Shown here: in pieces, positions 26,458 to 40,049 of the stretch | Layout: the number at the start of each line of letters is the position of its first letter | How positions within the stretch are numbered: position 1 is the first letter of the stretch | Assembly: GCA_964019415.1 (NCBI GenBank) | Contig: OZ025880.1 | Span: 7,524,491-7,588,490, forward strand | DNA from: Ianthella basta | Taxonomy: Eukaryota > Porifera > Demospongiae > Verongiida > Ianthellidae | Length of the DNA stretch: 64,000 bases | Direction: 5' to 3' | The notes under the pieces: generated by a model | Database searches by the model: none | What the model was told of the DNA's origin: nothing | The model's input: the letters and a program-made list of their open reading frames with translations, nothing else | Made by a program: the position numbers and the translations under genes

Positions 26458-27102
26458 CTTGTAGGGGGTCCAGTGCATCTGGTAGGGGGTCCAGTGCATT
26501 CTGTAGGTAGTCCAGTGCATTCTGTAGGGGGTCCAGTGCATTCTGTAGGGGGTCCAGTGCATCCTGTAGGGGGTCCAGTGCATCCTGTAGGGTTCCAGTG
26601 CATTCTGTAGGGGGTCCAGTGTATCTTGTAGGGGGCCCAGTGCATCTAGTAGGGGGTCCAGTGCATCTTGTAGGGGTCAAGTGCATCCTGTAGGGGTCCA
26701 GTGCATCTAGTAGGGATCCAGTGCATCTAGTAGGGGGTCCAGTGCATCTTGTAGGGGGTCTAGTGCATCTTGTATGGGTCAAGTCTATATTATAGTGTGT
26801 CCAGTGCATCTTGTTGGGGGTCCAATGCATCTTGAACGGGGTCCAGTTCATCTAGTAGGGGGTCCTGTGCATTCTGTAGGGGCTGCAGTGCATCTAGTAG
26901 GGGGTCCAGTGCATTCTGTAGGGGGTCCAGTGCATCTTGCATGAGGTCCAGTGTATCTTGTAGGGGGTCCAGTGCATGTTGTAGGGGGTCCAGTGCATCT
27001 TGAAGGGGGTCCAGTGCATTCTGTAGGGGATCCAGTGCATCCTGTAGGGGGTCCAGTGCATCCTGTAAGATTCCAGTGCATCTTGTTGGGGGCCCAGTTC
27101 AT
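26458..27102. repeat. 21-bp satellite array, block 4
   Basis: About 30 units flanked by the same two conserved junctions as blocks 3 and 5. Confidence 0.97.
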
Positions 27103-28181
27103 CTTGCTTCATCTTGCCTTGTCTTGCCTCATCTTGCCTCATCTTCCCTCATCTAGCGTCATCTTTCTTCATCTTCTCTCATCTTACCGCATCTTGCCTC
27201 GTCTTGCCTCATCTTGCCTCATCTTCCCTCATCTTTCTTCATCTTGTCTCATCTGTCTCATCTTTCCTCATCTTACCTCATCTTGTCTCATCTTGCCTCA
27301 TCTTGCTTCATCTTGCCGCATCTTGCCTCATCTTGCTTCATCTTACCTCATCTTGCCTCATCTTCCTTCATCTTGCCTCATCTTGCTTCATCTTACTTTA
27401 TCTTGCTGCATGTTGCTTCATCTTGCTTCATCTTGCTTCATCTTGCGTCATCTTGCTTCATCTTACATTATTTTGCCGCATGTTGCTTCATCTTGCCTCA
27501 TCTTGCCTTATCTTGCCTCGTCTTGCTTCATCTTGTCTCATCTTGTCTCATCTTTTTTCATCTTTTTTCATCTTGCCTCATCTTGCCTCATTTTGCTTCT
27601 TGCCTCATCTTGTTTCATCTTGCCGCATCTTGCCTCATCTTGCTTCATCTTGCCTCATCTTGCCTCATCTTGCCTCATCTTCCTTCATCTTGCCTCATCT
27701 TGTTTCATCTTGCCTCATCTTGCCTCATCTTGCCTGATCTTGCTGCATCTTGCTTCATCTTCTCTCATCTTGCTTCATCCTACCTTATCTTGCTTCATGT
27801 TGCCTCAATTTTCATCATCCTGCCTCATCTGGCTTCATCTTGCCTCATCTGGCTTCATCTTGTCTTATCTCGCCTCATCTTGCCTCATCTTGCCCCATCT
27901 TTCCTCATCCTGCTTTATCTTGCCTCATCTTGCCTCATCTTCCTTCATCTTGCCTCATCTTGCTTCATCTTGCTTCATCCTTCCCAATCCTACCTCATAT
28001 TGTCTCATCCTGCCTCATCTTGCTTCATCTTGCTTCATCTTGCTTTATCTTTCCCCATCTTGTTTCATCTTGCCGCATCTTCCCTCATCTTGCTTCATCT
28101 TGCCTCATCTTGCTTCATCTTACCCAGTCTTGCCTCATCTTGCCTCATCATGCCTCATCTTGCTTCATCTTGCCGCATCTT
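27103..28181. repeat. 10-bp TCATCTTGCY satellite, block 4
   Basis: About 108 decamers, ending in CATCATGCCTCATCTTGCTT and then CATCTTGCCGCATC, as in blocks 1, 3 and 5. Confidence 0.98.
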
Positions 28182-29149
28182 GTAGGAGGTCCAGTGCATC
28201 TGGTAGGGGGTCCAGTGCATTCTGTAGGGGGTCCAGTGCATTCTGTAGGGGGACCAGTGCATTCTGTAGGGGGTCCAGTACATCTTGTAGTGGGTCAAGT
28301 GCAATCTGTAGGGGGTCTAGTGCATCCTGTAGGGGGGTCCAGTGCATTCTGTAAGGGGTCCAATGCATTCTGTAGGGGGTCCAGTGCATCTTGTAGGGGG
28401 TAAAGTGTAAACTGTAAGGGTCCCGTGCATCTTGCAGGGGGTCCAGTGCATTCTGTAGGGGGTGCCGTGCATCCTGTAGGGTGTCCAGTGCATTCTGTAG
28501 GGGGTCCAGTGCATCCTGTAGGGGTCCAGTGCATTCTGTAGGGGGTCCAGTGTATCTTGTAAGGGGTCCAGTGCATCTAGTAGGGGGTCCGTAGGGGGTC
28601 CAGTGCTCCTGTAGAGTTCCAGTGCATTCTGTAGGGAGTCCAGTGTATCTTGTAGGGAATCCAGTGCATCTAGTAGGGGGTCCAGTGCATCTTGTAGGGG
28701 GTCAAGTGCATCCTGTAGGGGTCCAGTGCATCTAGTAGGGGGCCCAGTGCATCTAGTAGGGGGTCCAGTGCATCTTGTAGGGGGTCTAGTGCATATTGTA
28801 AGGGTCCAGTGCATATTTTAGGGGGTCCAGTGCATCTTGTTGGGGGTCCAATGCGTCTTGAAAGGGGTCCAGTGCATCTAGTAGGGGGTCCTGTGCATTC
28901 TGTAGGGGATGCAGTGCATCTAGTAGGGGGTCCAGTGCATTCTGTAGGGGATTCAGTGCATTTTACAGGAGGTTCAGTTAATCTTGTAGGGGGTCCAGTG
29001 CATCTTGTAGGGGGTCCTGTGCATCTTGAAGGGGGTCCAGTGCATCTTGTAAGGGGTCCAGTGTATTCTGTAGGGTGTCCAGTGCATCCTGTAGGGGGTT
29101 TAGTGCATTTTGTAGGATTCCAGTGCATCTTGTTGGGGGCCCAGTTCAT
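28182..29149. repeat. 21-bp satellite array, block 5
   Basis: About 46 units. It contains the GGGTAAAGTGTAAACT variant also present in block 2 (20767), which makes the two blocks homologous beyond the repeat unit. Confidence 0.97.
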
Positions 29150-30765
29150 CTTGCTTCATCTTGCCTTGTCTTTCCTCATCTTCCCTCATCTAGCGTCATC
29201 TTTCTTCATCTTTTCTCATCTTGTCTCATCTTTCCTCATTTTTCCTCATTTTTCTTCATCTTGTGTCATCTCGTCTCATCTTTCCTCATCTTGCTTCATC
29301 TTGCCTCATTTTGCCTCATCTTTCTTCATCTTGTCTCATCTTGTCTCATCTATCCTCATCTTGCCTCATCTTGTCTCACATTGCCTCGTCTTGCTTCATC
29401 TATCCTCATCTTGTCTCATCTTGTCTTATCTTTCCTCATCTATCCTTATCTTGTCTCATCTTGCCTTGTCTTGCTTCATCTTGCCTCATCTTACCTCATC
29501 TTGCTTCATCTTACCTCATTTTGCTTCATCTTGCTTCATCTTGCTTCCTCTTGCTTTATCTTTCCTCATCTTGCTTCATCCTGCCGCATCTTTCCTCATC
29601 TTGATTCATCTTTCCTAATCTTGCTTCATCTTACCCAGTCTTGCCTCATCTTGCCTCATCATGCCTCATCTTGCTTTATCTTTCCGCATCTTACCTCATC
29701 TTACCTCATATTAGTTCATCTTGCTTCATCTTGCCTCGTCTTGCCTCATCTTGCCGCATCTTCCTTCACGTTGCATTGTCTTATTCATCTTACCTCATCT
29801 TGCTTCATATTACTTCATCTTGCCGCATCTTGCTGCATCTTTCCTCATCTTGCTTCATCTTGCTTCATGTTGCTTCGTCATGCTTCATCTTTCCTCATCT
29901 TGCTTCATCTTACTTTATCTTGGTGCATTTTGCTTCATCTTGCCGCATCTTACCTCATCTTGTCTCATCTTGCCTCATCCTTCTTTATCCTTCCTCATCT
30001 TACCTAATCTTGCCTCATCTTGATTCATATTGCCTCATCTTGCTTAATCTTGATTTATCTTTCGTCATCTTACTTAATCTTGCCTCATCTTGCCTCATCT
30101 TGTCTCATCTTCCTCATCTTTCCTCATCTTACCTCATCTTGTCTCATCTTGCCTCATCCTGCTTTATCCTTCCCCATCTTACCTAATCTTGCCTCATCTT
30201 GCTTCATCTTACCTCATCTTGTCTCATCTTACCTCATCTTGTCTCATCTTGCCTCATCTTGCTTCATCCTAATGTTGCCTCATCTTGCTTCATCCTGCCT
30301 CATCTTGCTTCATCTTGCCTCATCTTGCTTCATCTTGCTATATCTTTCCTCATCTTTCCTCATCTTGCCTCATCTTGTCTCATCTTGCCTCATCTTGTCT
30401 CATCTTCCTCATCTTTCCTCAGCTTGCTTCATCTTGCCGCATCTAGCTTCATCTTACTTCATCTTGCCTCATCTTGCCTGATCTTGCTGCATCTTGCTTC
30501 ATCTTCTCTCATCTCGCTTCATCTTACCTTACCTTGCTTCATCTTGCCTCTATTTCCAGCATCTTGCCTCATCTGGCTTCATCTTGCCTCATCTTGCCGC
30601 ATCTTTCCTCATCCTGTTTCATCTTGCCTCATATTGCCTCACCTTTTTTCATCTTGCCTCATCTTGCTTCATCTTCCCTCATCTTTCCTTATCTTGCTTC
30701 ATCTTACCCAGTCTTGCCTCATTTTGCCTCATCATGCCTCATCTTGCTTCATCTTGCTGCATCTT
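29150..30765. repeat. 10-bp TCATCTTGCY satellite, block 5
   Basis: About 160 decamers, the last block. It ends in the usual CATCTTGCTGCATCTTGTAGG and a single half unit of the 21-bp repeat (to about 30778), then switches abruptly to AT-rich DNA. Confidence 0.98.
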
Positions 30766-33004
30766 GTAGGTCCAGTGCATATACAAATACAAAAACTTGG
30801 ACCTACAAAGAATTAGACATGTAAAAAGCTTTTAGAGACAAAAATTAAAAGCAGAACAAGTTTGAAAATGCAAAAAATGAAAAGATCTAAAAAATAATAT
30901 GTTTTATAAATACAAAATGAACACATTAAAGAAGCAAAATTTAGAGACAGTAAAACATGTTTAAAAATATTATGAATTTGAAAAAGTAAAAAATTAACAA
31001 AAATGTTTTTGAGAATTTAATAAATTTAGGAGACAAAAACATATTTAGACTAGCAAAAAGTTCTAAAGATACAAAACATTTAGGCATAAAAAATGATTTA
31101 AATACAAATACGAGATACAAATTTTCTTACAGATACAAAATTTTGAGGCAAATAAATTGTTCAAAAATACAAAATATTGGTCACTAAAAACTTAAATAAA
31201 TTTTTTTTAAAAATAATAAAGTATTTAAAACGCATAAAATTTAAAGATAGAAGAAAATGTTTCAAGATATAAAATATTTTAGAAACAAAATATAAATTTA
31301 AAACATTTTTGGGCATTCAAAAAATTTGGTCAGAATATTTAAAAGTAAACTAGAAAAAAATTGAAAAATATTAAAATAGATGCGCAAACAACATGGAAAT
31401 ACAAAAATTAGACTTACAAAAAAATTGGACATGCAAAAATTAGACTCAGTATTCACCATGCACAAACTTGCCCACAGCAGAAAGTCCATTCATAAATAAT
31501 TTCTATGCCAGCATCGGCAGTGTATGGTCATGTGCACTTCAAAATTAAAGTCCAGGGAATGTACATTTCTAAGGCTCAACAATGAAAAAGAATTGACGTG
31601 GCAGGTGCTAAAGATCTGATTGTGTGCATATATGTACATGCTTGTGTATGTACATGTGTATAAGAATTCTTAACGATAAAATAAGATTGAAAAACATGTT
31701 TATAAATGCAAAAATAGAGAATGAAAAAAATTAAAAGAAAACATTTTGAGCATACAGAAAATTTGGACAATAAAGGTTTTGCAGATACACAAATTTAGAG
31801 GTAGAAGAACATGAAGATACAAAGTTTTAGAAACAAAACTTAAATAAAAAAATTTGAAAATACAAAAAACATTTTAAGAAAAAATGTAGAGACAAAGCAT
31901 GTTTGGAGATATAAAAAATTGAATAACTAAAAAATTAATTTTTTGAAAATGCAAAAAATTTGGAGACAAAACCATTTCTGGCATATCAAAAAAAGTAAAA
32001 GTAAAGTAATTCAGATGAAGAAAAATTGTAAATACAAAAATAATACTCAAACATTTTGAAAATACAAAAAATTGAACCTACAAAAAATTGGTCATGCAAA
32101 GATTATTAAAGTGCAAAATTGTAGAGGTAGAAGTACTTAATTGTAGATACATAAAATTATAAAAACTTAAAAGAAAAAGTTTGAAAATGCAAAAAATACA
32201 TTGAAGATGCAAAAATTTAGAGACAAAAAACATGTATAAAATTTTGGGAAAATTTATCAAAAATGTTGTTGAGAATACAATAAATTTTGGTGATGAGGAA
32301 ACAATTTTTGCAGCATCAAAAAATTTCAAGATACAAAATAATTTAGATGCATGAAATGTTTTAAATACTAAAAAAGAAACATAAAAACTTTGCGAATATA
32401 AAAAATTGAACATACAAAAATTGGGCATGTTAAAATGTTTCAAAGATAAAATATATTAATTTCCCTAATTAAATCCGCTGCAAAGTGACATTGATAAATG
32501 GAACTTCTCTCCCTACCCCAGATAGTTGCGCATCTTATAACTCTTCCCAGGAGCATCTGATCGTAAGCAATCACATGGAAAAGTTAGATCTCTTTCTTGA
32601 CTTTCAAATCACCCTTCATCGTGTCAGCGCCACAAGCTCACTTGCCATACGAAGCTTTGCTGAGAAGGCTTATTGCCAGCTTCATGGGCAGCCATTGTCA
32701 CATGACTTTCCAATGACACCCTGTTAAAATGTCATAACACTTTGAGTGGAACTTTGGGAAACGACTGCGTAACCAGCCTAAAACGCGCGCTAATGTCTAG
32801 CTGCCAGCAGGAACGATTAGCTTCGTGATTGAAGCAGATTTGTGCGACAAGTCCAGCTTTATTGTACAATTTGTCTTGCCAATTACGTGCACATCACATG
32901 CCGTCACATGCATAACCACGGTAACGTCAAAGAATGTAATAAAACCGCACGGTTCACGCCAAGATAAACTACTTTGTTTACATATGCCATGTCCCACATG
33001 CGTG

Positions 33005-33242
33005 TAGAGGGAAGAGTGCATCCTGTACGGGGTGCAGAGAATCTTGAAGGGGGTCCAGTGCATTTCAAGTGCATCCTGGCGAGGGTCCACTACCTCTTGT
33101 AGGGGGTCCAGTGCATTTCATAAGGGGTCCAGTGCATCTTATAGAGGTCCAGTGCATCCTATGTAGGGTCCCGTTCATCCTGTATAGGGTGGTAAAGTGC
33201 ATTATTTGGGGGTCAAGTGCATCTAGTAAGAACTCCAGTGAA
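33005..33242. repeat. Isolated 21-bp satellite remnant
   Basis: About ten degenerate GGTCCAGTGCAT units embedded in AT-rich DNA, 2.2 kb beyond the last main block. Confidence 0.85.
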
Positions 33243-33479
33243 GAACATGTTTGAAGATATAAAAATTGGAAAACTAAAAATTTAAAAACTTTTTAAAAAT
33301 ACAAAAAATGGAGATAAAAACATTTCCAGCATAACAAAAAATGTACAAGTAATGCAATAGAGATACTCAAACATTTTAGGAATACAAAAAACTGGACCTG
33401 CAAAATAATTAAACATGTAAAAAGTTTTTAGAGACAAAATTAGAAGTAGAAGAACATGAAATAATGGCTAAAAAATGAG

Positions 33480-33850
33480 GCATTTTTGCCAGGTGGCCCA
33501 AAAATACAGGAAGTGGCCCAAAATGAGGTTTGGTTTTTCACATAGATTAAGTTTAAATAAGGTAAAAATTTTTGCCAGGGGCTCAAAATAAGTAGCAAAA
33601 TAAAGCAAATTTTTGAAGGATGACCTAAAAATGCAGAAAGTGCCTAAAATGAGATTTGGTTCTTCACATAGATGAAATTAAAATGCGATTAAATTTTGAC
33701 AAGTGGCCCAAAAATGAAGATAGTGGCCCAAAATGAGGTCTAGTTCTTCACATAGATGAGGTTAAAATGTAATTAAATTTTGCTAAGTGGCCCAAAGATG
33801 AAAATGGTGGCCCAAAATGAGGGCTAGTTCTTCACATGAATGAGGGTTGG
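33480..33850. repeat. About 83-bp tandem repeat (GTGGCCCAAAATGAGG type)
   Basis: Four and a half units, each with a GTGGCCCAAAA pair, TTCTTCACATAGATGAGG and TTAAAATG. The same unit appears inverted at 39780-40040 and direct at 52545-52830. Confidence 0.85.
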
Positions 33851-36800
33851 GGTTAGGGTATGTTTTGATGTATTAATACATTTTTTGTGAATTAAACAGT
33901 TTTGAATTTTGCCCGTCCTTAATTTCATATAAATTTCTGATAAAATATTGAATAAGAAATATAATACAGAATAAAAAACTATTGCTTTATTTAAACAATT
34001 TTGAATTGAAATAGAAATAGTTATTGAAGACGCATTTGGTGTAAACCACTTTTTAATGTGAAAATCTTAAATTAGTAGTGTAAATTCAAACATTTTAGGC
34101 CTTGCAAATATATTTAGTGCATAGTACATTTTGGTGCATAAACGTTTGGCTTAAAAAATATTTATTTTTATAAAAAGCTTTAGATGTGCTATAGCTTTTT
34201 TGGTGATTTTGAAAAGGTTTGGTGTCTGAAAAATGTTACTTGCAAAAATTGATATATGAAATGAAAATTTCACTGTAGAAAAGGCTTGATGCAACAGAAT
34301 ATTTTGATAAACTCAAAACATATTTGGTGTAAAAATTGTTTGCAGCATTGGCAGTGTGTGGTCATGTGCACTTCAAAATTAAAGTACAGGGTATATACAG
34401 TTCTAAGGCTTAAGAATACAAGGGAGATGACATGACAGGTGCTAGAGAACTGGCTGTGTTCATATATGTGCATGCTTGTGTATGTACATGTATACAATAC
34501 TTTTTAAAGATTAAAAATTTGAAAATAGAAAAGCACGTTTATAGATACAAGATCATAAAGAAGTAAAGAAATTGGAAAACATTTTTGATCTTAAATTAGT
34601 AGATTTTTGATCTTAAATTAGTAGTGTAAATTCAAACATTTTAGGCCTTGCAAATATATTTAGTGCATAATACATTTTGGTGCATAAACGTTTGGCTTAA
34701 AAAATATTTATTTTTATAAAAAGCTTTAGATGTGCTATAGCTTTTTTGGTGATTTTGAAAAGGTTTGGTGTCTGAAAAATGTTACTTGCAAAAAATTGAT
34801 ATATGAAATGAAAATTTCACTGTAGAAAAGGCATATAAACTATTGGACATGTAAAAAATTTTCAGATACATTTAGAGGTAGAACATGTTTGTAGATGCAC
34901 ATGCACAAACTAAAAATTTGGATAATAAATTTGGCAAGACTAAATATTCTTAAAGATGCAAAAATTACAGATAAAAGAACATGTTTGAAAACATAAAAAT
35001 TGAAAAACTAAAAATTTAAAAACTTTTAAAAATACAAAAAATGGAGATAAAAACATTTCCAGCATAAAAAATGTACAAGTAATGCAATTTAGAGAAAGGA
35101 AAAATTGTAAATACACAATAGAGATACTCAAACATTTTGGAAATACAAAAAACTGGATCTACAAAAAATTAGAGATAAGAAGTTTTTAGAGACAAAAATT
35201 AGAAGTAGAAGAACATGTTTAAAAATGCAAAAAATAAAAAAGTAAAAACTAAAATGGTCTGTAAATACAAAAGAACACATTAAAGAAGCAAAATTTAGAG
35301 ACAGAAAACATGTTTAAAGATATAATAAATTTGGAAAAGAAAATAATTAACGAAAATGTTTTTAAAAAAATAGAATGAATTTAGGAGACCAAAAGCATAT
35401 TTGGAATATGTCTCTAATTTTGCATGTTAATTTTTTAAGTCTAATTTTTATGTTTGAGTAATCTTTTTGGCATTTTCAATTTTGTCTTCCTAGTCAACTT
35501 TTAAATTTTTGATATGCCAGAATTGTTTTAAGGCAAAACTTTTTGCATGCCCAAAAAGTTCTAATTTTATTTTATTAGTTTCTTATATATGAATCAAATT
35601 ATTAATTTTGTCATAATGTGTTAAAATCATGATACATTATTGGAATAAATAATTGATCCAATGATCATAATTAGAATGATGGCAAAATATATTAATTAAT
35701 GAACAAGTGTTTGAATGAATGTTTTTTAAATATTTTATATCTCCAAACATATTCTTCTACCTTAAATTTGTATCTTTGAAAACTTCCAGCATGTCATTTC
35801 TTTGTATGTCCAAAAATGTTTTGCATTTCTAAAATATATATGTATCTCTTATTTGTAGTTAAAACATTTCTTACACCTAATTTTTTGTATCTTCAGAACT
35901 TTTTGAAATTTTCTTACAGATACAAAATTTTGAGGTAAAATAAATTGCTTAACTTTACAAATTTTGAAAACTAAGAACTTAAATGATAAAATTTTAGGAA
36001 TACAAAAAGTATTTTAAGACGCACAAAATTTAAAGATAGAAGAACATGTATGAAGATATAAAATATTAAAAAAACAAAAATGTAAAATTAAATTTTTTTT
36101 GCATTCAAAAAAATTTGGTTTGAAAATGTAAAAATTAACTAAAGAAGTAATTGAAGAATACCAAAAATGATATGCAAACAATATGGAAATACAAAAATTA
36201 GACCTACAAAGAATTGGACATGCAAAATTAGACAATATGTTTTTACTGATACAAAGATGTAGAGGCAGAAGAACATGTTTGTAAATACATTATTTCGGAA
36301 ACTATAAATTTAAAAAGCAAAATTTATGAAATACAGAAAATAAATATGCAAAAATTAGATATAGAAAAACATGTTTGGAGATATAAAATATTTAAATAAA
36401 TAAAAATTTGAAATTCAAAATTTTGGGTCTAATATGGGTATCATTGAATAGCCCTTCAAAAATGACCTCTAGGGAATGTAAGTGTGGTAGGCGGAGTTAC
36501 GCTAGTTTTTGAGATAAAGCGATTTAAAAATGTTCGAAGGAGGATGCTGTCAGAATATGTCATCAGATTTGCTAAAGGACAAAGGTCTATTATAGGTAAT
36601 TTGGCATTTTGCCATTAGTAACCTTAAGGTAAGGGTTAGGGCCATCGTTAGTGGCCCATTTTGGGCCACCGTTTTGTCAAAATGGGCCACTCCTCTGTAA
36701 TTTTGGGCCACTGGGCGGATTTCCGGGCCACCCTAGACAATTTTGGGTCACTTTGGCCCATTTCAAAATGTGCCACTTTTGAGATTCTGGGCCACCAAAA

Positions 36801-37619
36801 TGTGCCACTTTCTATTTTTTGGGCCACCTTTCATTCCACTTTTGGGCCACTCTTCCTGGCGAAATGGGTCACCACTGCGGATATTCCGGGCCTCTGAGGT
36901 CCGTGGGCTCTGGGCCACATTTTGGTTATGGTGCTTTTGATACTTTTGCTCTTAACAGGCTGCCAAATTTGCCCCTGTCCCTTTTTTGGTAGCTAGGACT
37001 GCTTTGTTGCTTTGGGTTTTGTTTTGCAGTGAGCGGCCACGCACCTTTGTGCAGTTCACCGTGGGACTCTTGGGGATTTTGCTGAATGTGGTTTTGTCCA
37101 TGCCTTACCATTACTTGTAGAAGTGAGTCCTCTTTAGTGAACTTGACGTGTACATTTGCTCTTTTTCCCATTATTCCAGGCGGTATCCAAGTAGGGAACC
37201 TTGGCCGCAACTTTGTGCCGCATGCCTAAGCACACAATGCACATATTAGGGTTAGGGCTAGGATGGAACAATGATGACCCAAACCAAAATGCTATAGAGT
37301 AGTCTATCACAATATCTGTTGTAAACGCAGCATCAATATATACACTCCTGTAATTGCATGTATTTCCGAGAATCTTCATTTTTTTAGTGTTTCAGTAGTC
37401 CAGAAGCGAACTTTTCTAGCAAATTTTAGAATTCTATGTCAAACATGTAAAATTTATTTCCCAGAATTGAAAAAAGATTGGGCCCAAATAGGCCAAAGTG
37501 GCCCAGTGGCCCATTTTTTCCTGAAAGCAGTAGAAAAATTTTTTTTGTGGAATGAATACCTACTACCTTCCTAGTTACTATTTCTGTGAGTGAACAAAAT
37601 CCCTAGTTCAAGAAAAAAA

Positions 37620-38290
37620 GAATGGGCCACTTTGGGATTGGCCCAAAAGGTGGCCCATTTTTGGAAACCCTGCAATTCTATCCAAAATGGTAAATCTGCA
37701 TCAGACATGTTGTTAGGAATCCCCTGGGGTAAAAAAGAAAACAGGCCAGTTTGGCCTAAAAGCAATGGGCCAAAGTGGCCCATTTTCCTTTTTTACCCTA
37801 AGGGTCTCCCAACAACATGTCTGATGCAGATTTACAATTTGGGGTTAAATTGCAGGGTTTCCAAAAATGGGCCACCCCTTTTGGGCCAAAGTGGCCCATT
37901 TTCCTTTTTTACCCCAAGGGCCTCCCAACATCATGTCTGATGCAGAATTACCATTTGGGGTTAAATTGCTGGGTTTCCAAAAATGGGCCACCCTTTTGGG
38001 CCAAAGTGGCCCATTTTCTTTTTTTACCCCAAGGGTCTCCCAACAACATGTCTGATGCAGATTTACCATTTGGGGTAAAATTGCAGGGTTTCCAAAAATG
38101 GGCCACCCTTTTGGGCTAAAGTGGCCCATTTTCCTTTTTTACCCCAAGGGTCTCCCAACAACATGTCTGATGCAGATTTACCATTTGGGGTAAAATTGCA
38201 GGGTTTCCAAAAATGGGCCACCCTTTTGGGCCACTTTGACCCAAAAATGGCCCATTTTTTAAAAACCCCGATTTCTACCCAAAACGGTAA
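37620..38290. repeat. 115-bp repeat, left arm
   Basis: Five units of about 115 bp with CATGTCTGATGCAGATTTAC, TGGCCCATTTTCC and GGGTTTCCAAAAATGGGCCA. The first unit is inverted relative to the others. Confidence 0.92.
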
Positions 38291-40049
38291 AAATGCATCA
38301 GATGTGATATTGGGACAACCCTGGAGCAAAAATAAAAAATGGGCCACTGTGGCCCAAAAAGAGGCAAAATTCTTTAATAATAACCCAGGACTTGTCAAAA
38401 CACTTGCAAAGCATCAAGGAACCAGTCTGGATGCGTTTGGTAAAAGAAAAAATGGGCTACTTTTGGACAAAATTTAACCCCAAAATTTTAAATCTGTCTG
38501 AAAATTGTAAAAGTGTATTCAAATGGCACTTCTGAACACTTTTTGAATGGTGGCCTATTTTTGAGAAAATCTTGCCCCACAAAAAAAATACTGCGCGGAA
38601 TTGCAATTTTTTTAAAGGGACATCAACTTACCTTGACGAAGCAATTCCCAAAAGATGGGGATCCCTAGTCCAAAGTGGACAAAATGGGCCGTTGCGGCCC
38701 AAAATTCCACCAGCGAGTGGCCCAAAATTAGAGACAAAAATTAAAAGTAGAAATTGAATGTTTGAAAATGCAAAACAGAAAAAATCTAAGAAATAAAATG
38801 TTTTAGAAATACAAAAAGAACATTAAATAAGCAAATTTAGGGACAGTAAAACATATTTAAAGATATAATAAATTTGGAAAAGGAAAAAATTAACAAAAAT
38901 GTTTTTGAGAATATAATGAATTTAGAAGACAAAAACATATTTGAATATCAAAATGTTCTAAAGATACAAAAAATTTAGGCGTAGGAAATGTTTTAAATAC
39001 AAATAAGAGATACATATATGTTAGAAATACAAAAAATTTTAGACATACAAAAATGGACATGCTAGAAGTTTTCAAAGATACAGAATTAAGGTAGAAGAAT
39101 ATGTTTGGAGATATAAAATATATAAGAAACATTCATTCAAACACCAGTTCATTAATTGATATTTTCTGCCATCATTTTAATTATGATCATTGGATCAATT
39201 ATTTATCCCAATGTATCATTATTTAACACTTTATGGCAAAATTAAAAATTTTTGGGCATACAAAAATGTTTACCTTAAAATAATTTTAGCATATCAAAAA
39301 TTTAAAAGTTGACTGAGTTAGCATTGCATTCTATATAAGTTGATGGCGAGAGTACATACCTTAAATAAATATTCACAAGTGTGTTGTTGAGAATTTTTTA
39401 CAATAACAGAAGTGAACATTACATCATGTTGATCAATATAGGTATATACTGGCACACGCATCTGCGTGTGCATCATGCAAGGAAAACAGTCAATAATATG
39501 AGAAGTCATAGACATTGTCATTGTTGGTTCTCATGCTCGTCCCCATCACGGCAGCTGTGTTCCCCCTTTGCACGGCTACAGCAACTCTCTGTTGCAGGTA
39601 GAAATGTGACTGGGGCAGAACATGTTGACTAAAAAGAAAAAATTGAAAATGCCAAAAAGCATACTTGAACATGGAAATACATAAAAATTGGACCTAAAAA
39701 TTGACATGCAAAAATTAGACATTTTTTACAGATGCAAAATTTTGAAATAAAATAAATTGTGACCTTATTTTAACTTAATCCATGAGAAGAACCAAACCTC
39801 ATATTAGGCCACTTCCGGTAATTTTGGGCCACCTAGCAAAAAATGCATCATTTTTGAGCCATTTTTTTTATTTTGAGGCCATCTGACAAAATGTGGCCTC
39901 ATTTTAACCTCATTCATGTGATGAACTAGACCTCATTTTGGGCCACCACCTTCATTTTTGGGCCACTTAGCAAAATATAATCGCATTTTATCCTCATTCA
40001 TGTGAAGAACCAAATCTCATTTTAGCTCACTTTCTGCATTTTTAGGCTT

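Larger units (their letters stand above)
30779..36417. repeat. AT-rich degenerate repeat region
   Basis: About 5.6 kb of A-rich sequence in which short words (TACAAAAAATT, TTTAGAGACAAAA, GAACATGTTTGAAGATATAA) recur at irregular spacing of roughly 40-60 bp, as in a decayed minisatellite. Two segments are clear copies: 31510-31690 resembles 34345-34505, and 34062-34286 repeats at 34603-34833. A stretch at 35490-35900 is an inverted partner of 38900-39310. No gene, apart from non-repetitive sequence without features at 32460-33000. Confidence 0.75.

Noticed and set aside
15481..30778. CRISPR-like array
   Set aside because: Units are contiguous without unique spacers, and the window is eukaryotic.
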